From positions 868,001-932,000 of the forward strand of contig CALSFV010000009.1 of the NCBI GenBank assembly GCA_943737045.1: a DNA stretch of 64,000 nt. The letters are read 5' to 3'. The position numbers were made by a program, and so were the translations under genes. Origin of the DNA: Parapristionchus giblindavisi. Taxonomy: Eukaryota; Nematoda; Chromadorea; Rhabditida; Diplogasteridae. Below are positions 42,986 through 54,998 of this stretch, in pieces. Under the pieces are notes generated by a model, which saw only the letters and a list, made by a program, of their open reading frames with translations, did no database searches and was not told the DNA's origin. Numbering within the stretch: position 1 is the first letter of the stretch; each line of letters starts with the position of its first letter.

Positions 42986-44440
42986 ATATTATCATATGGC
43001 TAGGCCCATTCGAATTCGATTTCTCGACAAAGAAATTTATATGGCACCGGCTCAAAATGTGATTGCCAAGTCATCTGTTTTATCAGCCTTTTTGCTGCCT
43101 ACAGAAGCTACCGTTTCGTTGTCTTATAGAATAAATGCCATCGAGATCTTTTGCGAGTAAGTCACATGTGGATTATTTCTGATTTATTTCAACTAATATA
43201 GAATGAATGTAACTGGTGATGTATTTCTTCTCCCTACTGATTGGCAAGACGAATATCACGTCGAGTCGAGCAGAATCCCTTCGCGACCTGCGTCATCACT
43301 GAAAGGTTTGTATAATTTACGATTGAATTATTTTCTTTTATTAACCATCTTTAATTTTTATGTTTTTATACAACAATTGGGATTTTTACTTACAATATGC
43401 ATTTTAGGCAGCTTGGACACACATCAGGAGCACCAACGATCTGAATCTCCACGTATATTCGATGGTATCATATTTCAAATAGTCTGACAATTTATTGCTG
43501 ATTTTTAGAACGATTGGCGATGGAGCTCAGAAATCGACTCTACTTCATACCACGTGCACAGAAGGCTTATCAATATACAGAAGAGCCTTCTGTGGAATCC
43601 AATGAAAATGAGATAAACGGCGGATGTGTGTCACCCATCTCGCCCCGTGCGGCAGTAACTTATGCCCACAGAACGAATAAAAAGCTTCGAGTTTACGATG
43701 AGAAATTAAATTCGGAAGAAAATGTGCATGGCATTGTTCAAATTCGGCAATGCGACAATCCATCCATTCGACATACAATGAAAGTTTCTCAAAAGAAATT
43801 TTTTTTATAATTGATTCAATATTTTGTAGGTGATTGTTGTTGATTGTCATCATGACTTCGTGATTCTGTACTCATCTCACGATATCTTCGACGACTATCC
43901 CTTTTCAAGTCGTTCCCCCGAGGGACTTTGAATGGTTCCTCGGCTTCGGTATGAGTTACAAAAACCAAGGAGGCCAACAAGTAACACATCGCTCCGGTCG
44001 GATCTGCTCGGTTATGGTTGACTATAGAGGGCGAATGCTGGCAAGTGGATCCATAGACGGAGGCGACTCTGGCGGCCCGTGTTACGCAGAAGACCGATCT
44101 CTGATCGGGATAATGGTCTCGTCTACGACAACTGATCCTTTGCTCGGGCATGAATATGGTCGTGAAACAGTAGAAGAGGAGCTGCGAGACGCATCCAGCA
44201 GTCCTGCCGATACCTGGATAGCACCCGGAAACTTGATAATGGAAGCTTTCAAAGAAAGTTATTTTAAAACCTATAAATTCACATATAATATTTTTTAGAT
44301 GTGGCAAGTACAACGTGGAATTATTAAAGTCCGGAGAGAAAGAGAGCGTGGAGGTCCGAATGCGAAGCGTATGGCAATTGACAATTGACAATTGTATGGC
44401 AATTCCGATTCATTTTGACTGTAAAAAATTACTGAATTAA
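42986..44440 (+). CDS. Trypsin-fold (S1-like) serine protease homologue 2
   Basis: Exons: 42986-43156 (ATG at 42996), 43202-43305, 43408-43464, 43509-43783, 43830-44257 and 44299 to about 44440. Junctions among the first five are in phase. The catalytic set is complete in order: histidine in RAAVTYAHRT, aspartate in CHHDFVILYSS and serine in SIDGGDSGGPCYAE. In exon 5 the frame must change by one base near the CCCTTTT run at 43899-43905, after which WFLGFGMSYKNQGGQQ and GDSGGPC are read. This is either a real lesion or a sequence error. AATAAA lies at 44454. Exon pattern and upstream DNA match the gene at 4503-5748. No signal peptide is obvious, so an upstream exon may be missing. Confidence 0.7.
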
Positions 44441-45091
44441 TATGTTACCGTGGAATAAAAACATATTTAATAAAGTTGGTCAAAGGCTTTAGGGCTTTAT
44501 CGCATCATAGATTCTCAGATCCTTGGGATTTATTAGAATGCATTCATTTAGCATTTTTTATTCAAAATTTTAGCGCAATATTTCGACCATTTCGACCACA
44601 TTTTCAAGAGAGCGCATTTCGACCATTTTTTTAAATTGGAACATCAAAGGAACAATTTAATGTGTTCAATAGATTACATTAAAAGGTTGTACAGAATTTT
44701 TTTCTAAGTGTATTACAAATGATCTGAATTGATTTTTTCTAGTGTTTGGTATTTATACTGTAATGCATTTCGTCAAATGTTTTTTTAGAAAAAACTTGTA
44801 GTAAACTTCTAGTCTGTGACATAATTTAAGTAGAATCATGTACCCTAGCTAACAATAAAGTACCCGTGGAGAATTATTCCCTGTCATATAGGGGAACATT
44901 CACCTTACATCACTGGAAATGTTCTCCCAATTGCTGAAATTTCGAAATTGATCTCTGATCTTTGAAAACATGGATATTATAAAAAAACATATACTGTATT
45001 TTAAATTATCATTTCCAAACTAGCAGTCTACTTAAATTACGTCGCTCACTAGAAGTTTATTAAGTTAAAGAACATTTGAAATGCAGTATTA
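44441..45091. other. 3' flank with dispersed repeats
   Basis: ATTTCGACCATTTCGACCAC at 44578 matches the flank of gene 1. A MITE remnant lies at 44630-44720, an inverted AAGTAGACTT repeat at 44755-44833 and a direct one at 44985-45090. No gene. Confidence 0.5.
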
Positions 45092-46967
45092 CAGTAGCGC
45101 CGGAAAGTCAGTGCCAACTTTTTGTTTTTGTTATATTTATTGAACCAAGCGTGCTATGGGGTCGCTCTCGCGAGTTCTTATGGGAAATTTATCGAGGAAT
45201 CCGGCCCTGATATTGTGGACTCATAAAAATTTCTCGTTATTGCGTAATGATGACGCAATCGAAGTCCACTTTTTTGAAAAATCATAACTCCGAGGAAAAT
45301 TTTTTTCCAGCCTACCGTTCTTCTATAAGTTTGAGTTCTACGCCTCGGCTACTCAGAAAAATTTTTTTAGGTTGCTGCGATTTTTTTCAACCGCAGCGGC
45401 CTTGATGCAAAATGGCGGCAGCAAACTCATATCTCAGCTCCAAGACAAGCTAGAGACTCGTACTTGGGACCAAAATGATCCTTATGATGTCCCAAATACA
45501 CCGTGAAAGTTTGGTATTGATCGAACCACAATTGCCTTCAGTACACCAAAAAGTAACTTTTTCATATGACCTCACTTTGAGGGCCTACAATTATGAGAGT
45601 GATTTTTCTAAAAATATGGTACTTGTGCTAAAATATGCCAAATCCATCCCAGAAGTGATCCTCACACTTTGGTGAAAGCAGCTTGCTTCCCATCTTCACG
45701 GCAAACGTCAAGCGGGCATGCACTCGTTTCGGATGCGCACGTCCAGGGGAGGGGAGGGAGGGGAGGGGCGCGCACGCATAGTGAGTGCGTGCGGGAAAGA
45801 CTGATGTGGCACCGAGAGGTTGCAAGATGGGTTCTCCCAAGCTTGTTGACGTATTCTATGATAGTTTTGGCACATTTTAGCACAAGAACCGAAATTTTAG
45901 AAAAATCACTGTCATAATTGTATGCCCTCAAAGTGAGGTCATCTGAAAAAGTGACGTACTTGCCCTCAAAGTGAGGTCATCTGAAAAAGTGACGTACTTT
46001 TTGATGTCCAAGCGTTTTTTTAAAAAATTGTGGTTCTTGTTCTAAAATGTATTTTTCTCAATTTAAAAAAAATCACTAGGACACCAAAAAGAACACCAAA
46101 AAATAACTTTTCCAGATGACCTTACTTTGAGGACATACAATTATGACAGTGATTTTTCTAAAATTTCGGTTCTTGTGCTAAAATGTGCCAAAACTATCAT
46201 AGAATACGTCTACATGCTTGGGAGAACCCATCTTGCAACCTCTCGGTGCCACATCAGTCTTTCCCGCACGCACTCACTATGCGTGCGCGCACCCCTCCCC
46301 TCCCTTCCCTCCCCTGGACGTGCGCATCCGAAACGAGTGCATTCCCGCTTGAAGTTTGCCGTGAAGATGGGAAGCAAGCTGCTTTCACCAAAGTTTGAGG
46401 ATCACTTCTGGGATGGATTTGGCATATTTTAGCACAAGTACCATATTTTTAGAAAAATCACTCTCATAATTGTAGGCCCTCAAAGTGAGGTCATATGAAA
46501 AAGTTACTTTTTGGTGTACTGAAGGCAATTGTGGTCCGATCAATACCAAACTTTCACGGTGTATTTGGGACATCATAAGGATCATTTTGGTCCCAAGTAC
46601 GAGTCTCTAGCTTGTCTTGGAGCTGAGATATGAGTTTGCTGCCGCCATTTTGCATCAAGGCCGCTGCGGTTGAAAAAAATCGCAGCAACCTAAAAAAATT
46701 TTTCTGAGTAGCCGAGGCGTAGAACTCAAACTTATAGAAGAACGGTAGGCTGGAAAAAAATTTTCCTCGGAGTTATGATTTTTCAAATAAGTGGACTTCG
46801 ATTGCGTCATCATTACGCAATAACGAGAAATTTTCATGAGTCCACAATATCAGGGCCGGATTCCTCGATAAATTTCCCATAAGAACTCGCGAGATCGGCC
46901 CCATAGCACGCTTGGTTCAATAAATATAACAAAAACAAAAGTTAGCACTGACTTTCCGGCGCTACTG
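45092..46967. mobile_element. 1.9 kb foldback with CAGTAGCGCCGG ends, TA target
   Basis: Ends are CAGTAGCGCCGGAAAGTCAG and its complement between TA dinucleotides (45090-45091, 46968-46969). Arms mirror about 46030 over nearly the full length. The 66-codon frame at 45475-45675 reappears at 46385-46585. The central part carries GC-rich GTGCGCGCGC and GAGGGGAGGGA tracts. No transposase. Ends and TA target suggest a Tc1/mariner-mobilised non-autonomous element. Confidence 0.85.
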
Positions 46968-46969
46968 TA

Positions 46970-49200
46970 CACACACACAACTTGCAGTTAACTTAACTAG
47001 AAGTAGACTTGCAAGTCTACTTCTAAGTAAACCACTAGTTTTGACATAACAAGTTCAACCTGCACCCCAAATTGCCTATCAAAGAAAACGAAAACGGGAC
47101 ATAAACGTCGTAAGTATGCAGTAATATGTTATTATGATATTAAATGGCGCTAAATATATCATTGTGCGTCCGTGGTTACTGGAGCGCTGAACTGTAGTAT
47201 TTTTGAGAGTGCGTGAACTGAAAAATTGAAAAATTGCGCATCAAAAATTTTGGTGAAACAGGTGGGATGAGGGTCGCACGCGTTATTTCGCTTCACTTTG
47301 CTATCGAATTAATAATAATGATATTTATTTATTTATTTATTTATCAAACATCATGCAGATGTTTCAACAAGTAAAAAAACTATTTACCATAAAGAAATTT
47401 GCGCACGGAAAAGTAGTAATAATACTATCCAATAATATTAAAGGTGGTGTCCCACGAATATTTTCGTGAATAAACTGTGAAGACAGGGTGGTAATAATAA
47501 TAATAATTTATCCTGTCTACATGTCATATGTAGAGGGGGTCAAAGCAGGGGGAATCTTCATATCCACAAGTTCTATCCTTCGGTCTCTGAGAGAATTCTT
47601 CTCCATTCAAGAAAACGTCCAAAAAGAATCTTGATAAGAACATTCAAATAACCCACGAAAACTTTGCGTTGTTCGTCCAATTGGCCTGCTTGACAAGATG
47701 GAGATACCGCTCCTGACTTTCCAAAGTCTTCTAGGAGGGGATTCAACTGTTTATCCTTTTTTCTTGATGGAATTGGCGAGTGTAGCGAGTGCAGGGTGGT
47801 AGCAAAAGTCATATAAGTCACCGCATACTATTTCTTTTATAATGATTCCGCGTATTGATTGGCATAATCACGATTGAAAGATGTTCAATAGTGCAGGGAA
47901 TGGAGAAAGAGAGATGGGAAGGGGCCTAATGAGAGGGCAAAGGTTGAGTGTCGGTCGCAAACTGAACATAAACACACTGTTTACTTACAGTATATGTATG
48001 AGGGGGCTCATTCCCATCGTGGTTCTTTTCGTGTGTCCCCATCTTTAATAATAATTAGGAATAGTGTAATATTCCTATAACAGTAATAATGTTATGCTTA
48101 TTTAGTAAGGAACTCCCGTACCTCGAGACAACATTGCTGATAACACGAAGGTAACGGAAGAAATCTTTATTAAAATGGATGTACATAACTATTAGTTATT
48201 ATTTTCATTATTATCCGAAAGTTCACCTGCTCCTCATACAGACAAGGGGCTTACATACTTGTACGAATGCCTTCGGCAAACCTCGGCCGGGTTTGGTAAT
48301 GGTTGCCCCCGCCACTTCTAGCTAGAGTTCGAATGAAAGTGCGTGTGCGCGCAGACGATTTCTTTTCGAGTTTTTGTATAAATAATAAGTCTTTTCTTAA
48401 AAAATATTAATAATATATTCAACTCACACACACTCATAGGGAGTTTAGTATTAACAATTTAACCGTCGCACAATCACTATTCATCAATCAAGTTTCGTCG
48501 CAACTTTATGCAAAGCCCCGTTTACTTTTCAGATCCTTTTCAAATGCACATTCTCGCACCTGCTCTAACCAACCTCACACAATCTTCGCAACTTTCATCG
48601 CATCCTTTCGCCGCAACTTTTCTTCGAAACTTGCGAGAGCGACTGCGAGAAAGCGCTTATTTTGAGAGATTTAGAGAGACTTTATGATAGAAGTTCCACG
48701 GAAAGTTTTCTTCGAACGTTCTTCGCAATTTTATTTTGACAGAAAGAACACGCAGGCCGTGAACTTTATTTCGGACGTAGAAAGAGTTCCAGTGACTGAA
48801 AGAAAAATTTTAAATTTTAAATTAGTGAACAGTTTTGCCTTTTGTATCTATTTATCTGTTTTCCTCTGCCAAAAAACTAAACCTGTGAGAAATTAAATGA
48901 GAAAAAACATTTTCCCCTTTATATTCAGCAAAATATTGATGACTTTATGAACTGAACAAATAAATGTACGATATGTTTCAGAAAAACGACGTGCCTTTCA
49001 AGAAGTAGAAGTTGTAGTATGGATTGAGTCCATCGATAAAAAAATAAAGATTTACAATTTAATGTATTGCAACTGTATTCTACAACTTTCCGTGTTAATT
49101 TTGATGACAAATGAAAAACGACATTTCAATGAAAATTTCAATGACAATTTCAATGACAAATGACATTTCAATCAGTCAATCAATGTTACCAAATCAGGCC
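46970..49200. other. Intergenic DNA with simple repeats
   Basis: AAGTAGACTT units lie at 46985-47035, an (ATTT)n tract at 47323-47342 and short AAT tracts at 47490. Frames at 47573-47821 (minus, 82 codons) and 48684-48896 (plus, 70 codons, MIEVPRKVFFERSSQFYFDR) have no recognised domain or splice context and are probably chance. No RNA gene seen. Confidence 0.4.
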
Positions 49201-49240
49201 ATAAGTGCACGGATAAAAATGGGTTTATATTCATCATAGG

Positions 49241-50238
49241 TTGTATTCCACCTTCATTTCACATGGCATTTCACGCAGACATCAACGAAAAATATTTTGT
49301 CAGCCCTGGTATACACGCTTACTCCGTAAACTGATACGCTATGACAACTCACTTACTCAAAGCTCACTTGTCGCTAGAGACCACACGGTGAGTCTCGTAC
49401 TCGAAAATTCGTACATTAAGGCAACCAAATTTTATAATTATTAATTATTAACTTAATTGAATTACAATGAATCAATTGAATATTTTGTAATCCCCGACAC
49501 CGCATCAGATCGATTTCTGTTTCGGGCACCTGACTGTTAGATCATTCCATGCACAAATTGTCAATGACAGTTAAAGGGAAAGCAACCTTTGTTAATATAC
49601 GCGTTTATCTCGTAGGGACTCTCACCACGATTAGACAACCTCCTCTACGTTGGCGAGATGAAGTGAGAAGAGTTCTCCGATTTCGAAGAAAGTCGGTCAG
49701 TGGGTTGTGGTTGGGGGTGATGAGGAGCCACTTGATTTGGCGAAAATTGCAAATTATCGATTTTTTGTGATCTTCCCTGAAAATGATCATAACTCGATTC
49801 ATTTTCATCGTACAGCGAGCTCACAGGTGTCATTCGAACCGTATTATAATGCTCTCAAAAAAGTTGTTCATTATCCGTTCGCTGCAAACTCGTCTTCAGG
49901 ACGAAAAACGCGAAAACAAATTTTTTGAAGAAAAAAGTGTCCTCCAATACTGTTTAGTAGAGGCCATGGGACTTTGCCATTTTTTTTCACCTCAACATTT
50001 TTTGGATCGTATCTGCCTTCAATATGGTCCAATCGAAAATTTGAAAAAAAAGGAAAATGATGCTCTCGGAAAGGCGAATAAAAAGTTCCTGCATCATCGA
50101 ATAGCTATGACAACCTATTTTCGCATTTTCCAGTTATTCGAGGAAAATCTCATCAACACCGATTTTGTAGGCTGTTTCATGCCAATTAAGGAAGCATTGT
50201 TGCAACCTACTGAAGAGCTGGTTCTATGCATTCTATGA
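49241..50238 (+). CDS. Hypothetical gene, partial or broken
   Basis: An exon-like piece at about 49260-49387 reads QRKIFCQPWYTRLLRKLIRY and DNSLTQSSLVARDHT before a GTGAGT donor. Downstream, 49707-49928 reads GGDEEPLDLAKIANYRFFVI and SFEPYYNALKKVVHYPF. From about 49870 a second frame reads RLQDEKRENKFFEEKSVLQY, GLCHFFSPQHFLDRICLQYG, MTTYFRIFQLFEENLI and ELVLCIL stop. The switch near 49880 would need a frameshift or a small intron. Composition is protein-like throughout. I do not recognise the family, and upstream exons are not identified. Confidence 0.4.
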
Positions 50239-50243
50239 TGTCT

Positions 50244-50459
50244 TTATTTATTATCTTTATGAGGAAGACAATCAACGCATTGGTCAAAGCATTGCTTAGA
50301 ATCACTTGGGCGTTTGCGCTCGGGAACATACTTCTCACAGGTGGTCGTTGTAGGCTCTTTATCTCTCATGCATTCGTTCAATAGTTCTAACATATCCACC
50401 CATGCTGAGTTTTTTCGATTCACATTTTTTTTCCAAATTATGAAACCACACTCTTTCAA
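50244..50459 (-). pseudogene. Degenerate coding fragment, copy 3
   Basis: Reads NRKNSAWVDMLELLNECMRD then KEPTTTTCEKYVPERK, related to the fragments after EMC4-A and EMC4-B. Here it is the longest open copy (71 codons) and sits directly after the hypothetical gene, convergent with it. Confidence 0.45.
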
Positions 50460-50829
50460 TTCCTTAAAGTACGCTCTCGAAAGATTGTCTCGCCCACTCT
50501 CCGCCCCGCCGGAATTGCTCAGAATTGCAGAATTGAATTGCTCAGAATCGCCAGAAGCTCCCCAGAAATGTCTTGTTCATAAAAATATGTTAGACCAATT
50601 TGCTGAACAAACACATATGATGTGAGGAGATCAAAGATCGTCTCCGTGGTTCTGAATAATAATAATATTTATTTATGTGGTGACAGTGGCGGAAAACAAA
50701 TACAAATAGGGTGTTCTGCCGCATCCTCTCTGAAGGACGAGCCGAATTCTTCTGTCCGTGCTTTATTGTTAGAAGTGACTGCTACGCAGAATTCTGGGGC
50801 AAGACTTTTCTTTGAAAACCAGACAAATA

Positions 50830-51040
50830 AAGTCATTAATTCGTGCAATTTGATAGGGTATCCAATTGGTGGCTAAAATTGTCACCACCCTATCAATATG
50901 CTTCTCGAAGACCTGTTGAAAGCCGACCTAACAATAAGGAAGAGAATCGGAAAAGGACGGTGGAATATGCCCTACTCCCAATGGCTAACAACCATATCCC
51001 AGCACACCACAGTGTGAACCTGATAAATATTTATTGATAA
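50830..51040 (+). pseudogene. Coding fragment also found inverted at 52.5 and 53.9 kb
   Basis: The + strand contains NMLLEDLLKADLTIRKRIGK and MPYSQWLTTISQ in one frame. The minus strand at 52562-52846 gives RRKLVWADKVRRMDSDLLID and ALRKRIGKRWKMPRSQWLTT. A more decayed copy is at 53835-54170. Three copies of an unrecognised protein end, broken by shifts. Confidence 0.45.
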
Positions 51041-52047
51041 ATTCCTGCAAAATCAAGCACTCGATTCATTCTCATTTATTTTCATTGAAAGAGCGGTTAA
51101 AATTTTTGAGAGAGTTTTTGCGATGAGCGGTCGTTCGTGCTGTCAACAGCAAGAGACGATTGAGAGAATCATGGGCCTCATACCAACTTTCACCGTATCC
51201 TCATCGATGCTGGTAATCTCACCATTAAAGCCATACCCCGAGATCATTTGAGACTCACCGCTCTGACCACACTCTATCATTTTTATTGTCTGTGAGAGAG
51301 GAGCGCCAAAACGGAGAGTTAAATTAGCTCGGAGTGTCCCATTAAGGAAGATGTAACCTCTCATGAAATTGCGAAAAATAAGATGAAAGAGACGGAAGAC
51401 ATGCGATGAAAACGTCGATTATTCTCACATCAAGGTTTTGTTTTAGTCATTGATTACACATAATTAGAATTAACGAAAAAAAACTGTTTATAAAATCCAA
51501 TCAGGGTGACTGATGAACCGAGCACGGCAAGGGCAAAGAGCCACATCCAAAACAAGAGAATGAAGATATCATTTTTGCATGTGTTGATAAAGTTGGCGTT
51601 AAAAGGAGAGTAACCATTGTCAAATACAGTACGCTAAAACTCCATAAAAAGGGATCTTATGTGGTGGAAACTCTCACTAAAACAGCTCTCCTGCGTTTGG
51701 AATTGTGCCAAAATTAGGATTGAGAGTGAAGAATGTCTATGAAGCAATCATTCAATGTAGGGAAGTGTCTCAAGATATGCAAAATCAATGTTCAAAACAC
51801 TCCTGATGTGTAATGTGGTGTTACATTTTCAAAACGTGCGCCACGCACGGCGATTTGATTGTGCAATTAGGAAACATCGCCCATCTTATAACTCATGAAC
51901 GAAAACTTTTCTGAAGGTGGTTCTTTGGCCATAGCTAGATATTCAATAGATCTAGGGAATTGTAGCACCAATTTTTGAAATTTAGCAGATTTACCAAGAT
52001 ATGCGAAAAGGAAATTTCGCTAATAAGTCGATCAGATCGCTGTGCCA
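51041..52047. other. Non-coding DNA
   Basis: No convincing gene. A frame at 51143-51364 (minus) lies next to GAGAGAGGAGCGCC/AAATTAGCTCGGAG hairpin remnants related to those at 22650 and 52330. Confidence 0.4.
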
Positions 52048-52500
52048 CGCCGTAACCCCCTCCGCCGCGTCACCGTCGTTACGGCGTGCGCACGTTTTGA
52101 AAAATGTAACACCGCCTAAAGATGTTGCTCTCCCTCATTCCTTCTATAGATTGTCGTTAACAGTGGTACCGCAGTCGGTAGATAGTTTGGTCTCTCTATC
52201 TATCTCTCTCACTCTCTCTCTCTCACTCTGCGCCCCAACCGACCGCACCGCTGATTGAAAATGCCTTTCAATGCCTTTCAATTACCCTATGCGCTGATTG
52301 AGAATCATTTAAAATGTATCACAATCACTCCATGCTAATTTGCCCTCCTCATTAGCAATACTCTCTCGTAGACAAAGAAAGCGTGAGAGAGTGTGGACAG
52401 AGCGGAGAGTCTAATTAGCATGTCAATCACTCTCTCCACTCTCCAATTTCATTTTCGTCCATTCACTTTTATATATCGTCTGTGGTCGGTGGGGTCGATT
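52048..52500. repeat. Duplicated CT-rich block, copy 1, with TAATTAGCAT hairpin
   Basis: CGCCGTAACCCCCTCCGCCG through CAATGCCTTTCAATTACCCT repeats almost exactly at 53343-53594 (hence a tandem-type duplication of about 1.3 kb). It is followed by a hairpin, ATGCTAATTTGCCCTCCTCA to GAGTCTAATTAGCATG (about 52332-52425), which recurs at 53220-53320 and 53590-53685. Confidence 0.65.
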
Positions 52501-52561
52501 GGCCACACCACACAAACTCAGCTACATCTATCAACAGGAACGCGGTGGGTCATTCAATCTA

Positions 52562-52846
52562 TCAATTAATATTTATCAGGTTCACACTGCGGTGTGCTAG
52601 GTGTGCTAGCAGCAGCAACAGCAGCTGGGATATGGTTGTTAGCCATTGGGAGCGGGGCATTTTCCATCGTTTTCCGATTCTTTTCCTTAGGGCATCACTC
52701 CGTCTAGTAGGGGGGCTTTCCAACAAGTCTGCAGCATATTGATATCCAACTGGTGATAATTCTGGCCTATCGATCAGTAGATCAGAGTCCATCCTTCGTA
52801 CTTTGTCTGCCCACACAAGCTTTCTTCTGTTCTTATCAAGATTCAT
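52562..52846 (-). pseudogene. Coding fragment, inverted copy
   Basis: A 94-codon minus-strand frame with RRKLVWADKVRRM and RPELSPVGYQYAADLLESPP, ending in a leucine-rich tail from an AGCAGCAACAGCAGC tract. It is the longest of the three copies described at 50830. Function unknown; charged N-terminal half. Confidence 0.45.
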
Positions 52847-52848
52847 AC

Positions 52849-52972
52849 ACAGCGAAATACGTGCAATCCACGGAGCATAAGACCTGTGACGTGCATTTCG
52901 GGCCCAAAACTGTTAAACTTACAACTACACAGGTCGTATGCTCCGTGGATAACACGTGTTTCTTTGTGTAGG
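52849..52972. mobile_element. Hairpin MITE with CACAGCGAAA end
   Basis: CACAGCGAAATACGTGCAAT with CCACGGAGCATAAGACCTGT faces its inverted counterpart ending GTTTCTTTGTG, between TA dinucleotides. A second copy lies at 54172-54280 in the duplicated block. Both break the coding fragment's 5' region. Confidence 0.6.
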
Positions 52973-53342
52973 CATGCCACGTCGTCCCTCTTTTAGGGGT
53001 ATTGTCCAGTTTGGGATCACAAACGACCGCTCAACATATATACTCTCTCTCAAAATTAATTCACGCTCGCATGCCTGGATTTAAAAATGGTTTCCACTAA
53101 AATGATGTGGAGTATCGATCCGCAAACGTGCAAACGTATTCGTGCAAAATGGCTTTTCTTTCTTTCTTTCTTTCTCTCTCTGCGCCCTAACCGACCAATA
53201 TCGTTGAAAATGTATCACAATCACTCCATGCTAATTTGCTCTCCTCATTAGCAATACTCTCGCAGACAAAGAAAGCGTGAGAGAGTGTGGCCAGAGCGGA
53301 GAGTCTAATTAGCATGCCAATCACTCTCTCCACTCTCCAATT

Positions 53343-54345
53343 TCGCCGTAACCCCCTCCGCCGCGTCACCGTCGTTACGGCGTGCGCACGTCTTGAAAAA
53401 TGTAACACCGCCTAAAGATGTTGCTCTCCCTCATTCCTTCTATAGATTGTCGTTAACACGTTGTGGTACCGCAGTCGGTAGATAGTTTGGTCTCTCTATC
53501 TATCTCTCTCTCACTCTCTCTCTCTCACTCTGCGCCCCAACCGACCGCACCGCTGATTGAAAATGCCTTTCAATGCCTTTCAATTACCCTATGCTAATTT
53601 TTCTCTCCTCATCAGTAATACTCTCTCGTAGACAAAGATAGCGTAAGAGAGTGTGGCCAGAGCGGAGAATTCAATTAGCATATTAATCACTCTCCACTCT
53701 CCAATTCCATTTTCGTCCATTCACATTTTTATATCGTCTGTTGTCGGTGCGGTCGATTGGCCACACCACACATACACTCAGCTTCATCTATCAAGAGGAA
53801 CGCGGTGGGTCATTCAATCAATCAATCAATCAATATTTATCAGGTTCACACTGTGGTGTGCTGGGATGTGGTTGTTAGCCATTGGGAGTACGGCATAGTC
53901 CACCATCCTTTCCGATTCTTTTCCTTATGCATCGTCACATTCGCCTTACGTGCTTACGCCATAACGACGGAGACGCGGCGGAGGAGGTTGCGGCGTAGGC
54001 ACGTAAGGCAATTGTAACGATGCATTACTAACGCTAACGAGCAGGGGGTTTTCCAACACGTTTTCGAGCAGCATATTGATAGGGTATCCAATTGGTGATA
54101 TTTCTGGCATATCAATCAGTGTCCATCTTCGTACTTTGTCTGCCCACGCAAGCTTTCTTCTGTTCTTATACACACAGCGAAATTCGTGCAATCCACGGAG
54201 CATAAGGCATGTGAAGAGCTTTTTGGGCACAGAAACTAAAAACTTATGCTCCGTGATTAACACATATTTCTTTGTGTGGGCTTGCCACGTCGTCCCTCTA
54301 GGGGTATTGTCCACTTTGGGATCACAAACGGCCGCTCAACATATG
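53343..54345. repeat. Duplicated block, copy 2
   Basis: Repeats 52048-53040 in the same order: CT-rich block, hairpin, coding fragment (decayed), GCATCGTTACA inverted pair at 53930-54025, hairpin MITE and the GGTATTGTCCACTTTGGGAT tail. Confidence 0.65.
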
Positions 54346-54766
54346 CAAACGTGCTTTCATGCAAAATGATTTATCACTAATTAGTGAATGAGAAGTACGC
54401 GATTTTAATATGAAATTTTTTTTTTGCAATCATGCAACATCGTGTACTCGACTCATTCTCATTTATTTTCATTGACGTAGCGGTTAAAATCAATACAAAA
54501 TATATTACAAAGCTTTGACATGACTTGAAAATGATTCTCAAATGCAATTATGATTGTGCAGAATGAATTGTGCAGAATCATTTTAACATCGAAGATTGTC
54601 GAGCCGGTCGTGAAAATGTACCAATCCTGATCTCTGCGGGACTGTACACCAACGCATTGCGGGCCCCCAACGTCAATGGAGCCCGCATAGAGACCACGCC
54701 CCTTTCTCACCGCCTCCGCCCTTCCAAACCCGTCTCGTGTAAATACAAAAGGGTATTTTGCTAGAT

Positions 54767-54998
54767 ACACAGATCGGACAGGAATGACTTCAGTACCCCA
54801 TAGAAAAAATTTCAGCCAATTTGCTACCGCGAAATTCGAGAAAATCAAGTTTAAGTGTCGTCATTTTGCCGTTGAAATAAAAGGCAACAGGCGAGAGAGT
54901 GGTGGTGTGAGAGAGAAGAAGTAATCACTTCCACCCCCTCCCTCTAGGCTGAATTTTTTTCTATGGAGTCCTGGAGCCATTCCGGCCCGATCTGTGTA
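54767..54998. mobile_element. Foldback MITE with ACAGATCGG ends, copy 1
   Basis: ACACAGATCGGACAGGAATG on the left faces CATTCCGGCCCGATCTGTGT on the right. The internal GGCGAGAGAGTGGTGGTGTG recurs in copy 2 (57884-58078). Sequence beyond it (TGAATTAGACAGGCGTGATA, GAGAACCCCGATCCCC) recurs at 58140 and 58630. Confidence 0.6.

Noticed and set aside
1868..46967. Palindromes as pure assembly artefacts
   Set aside because: Not fully excluded, but arms differ by scattered bases, several have target duplications or empty sites, and one arm carries a nested insertion absent from the other; copying errors in assembly would not give this.
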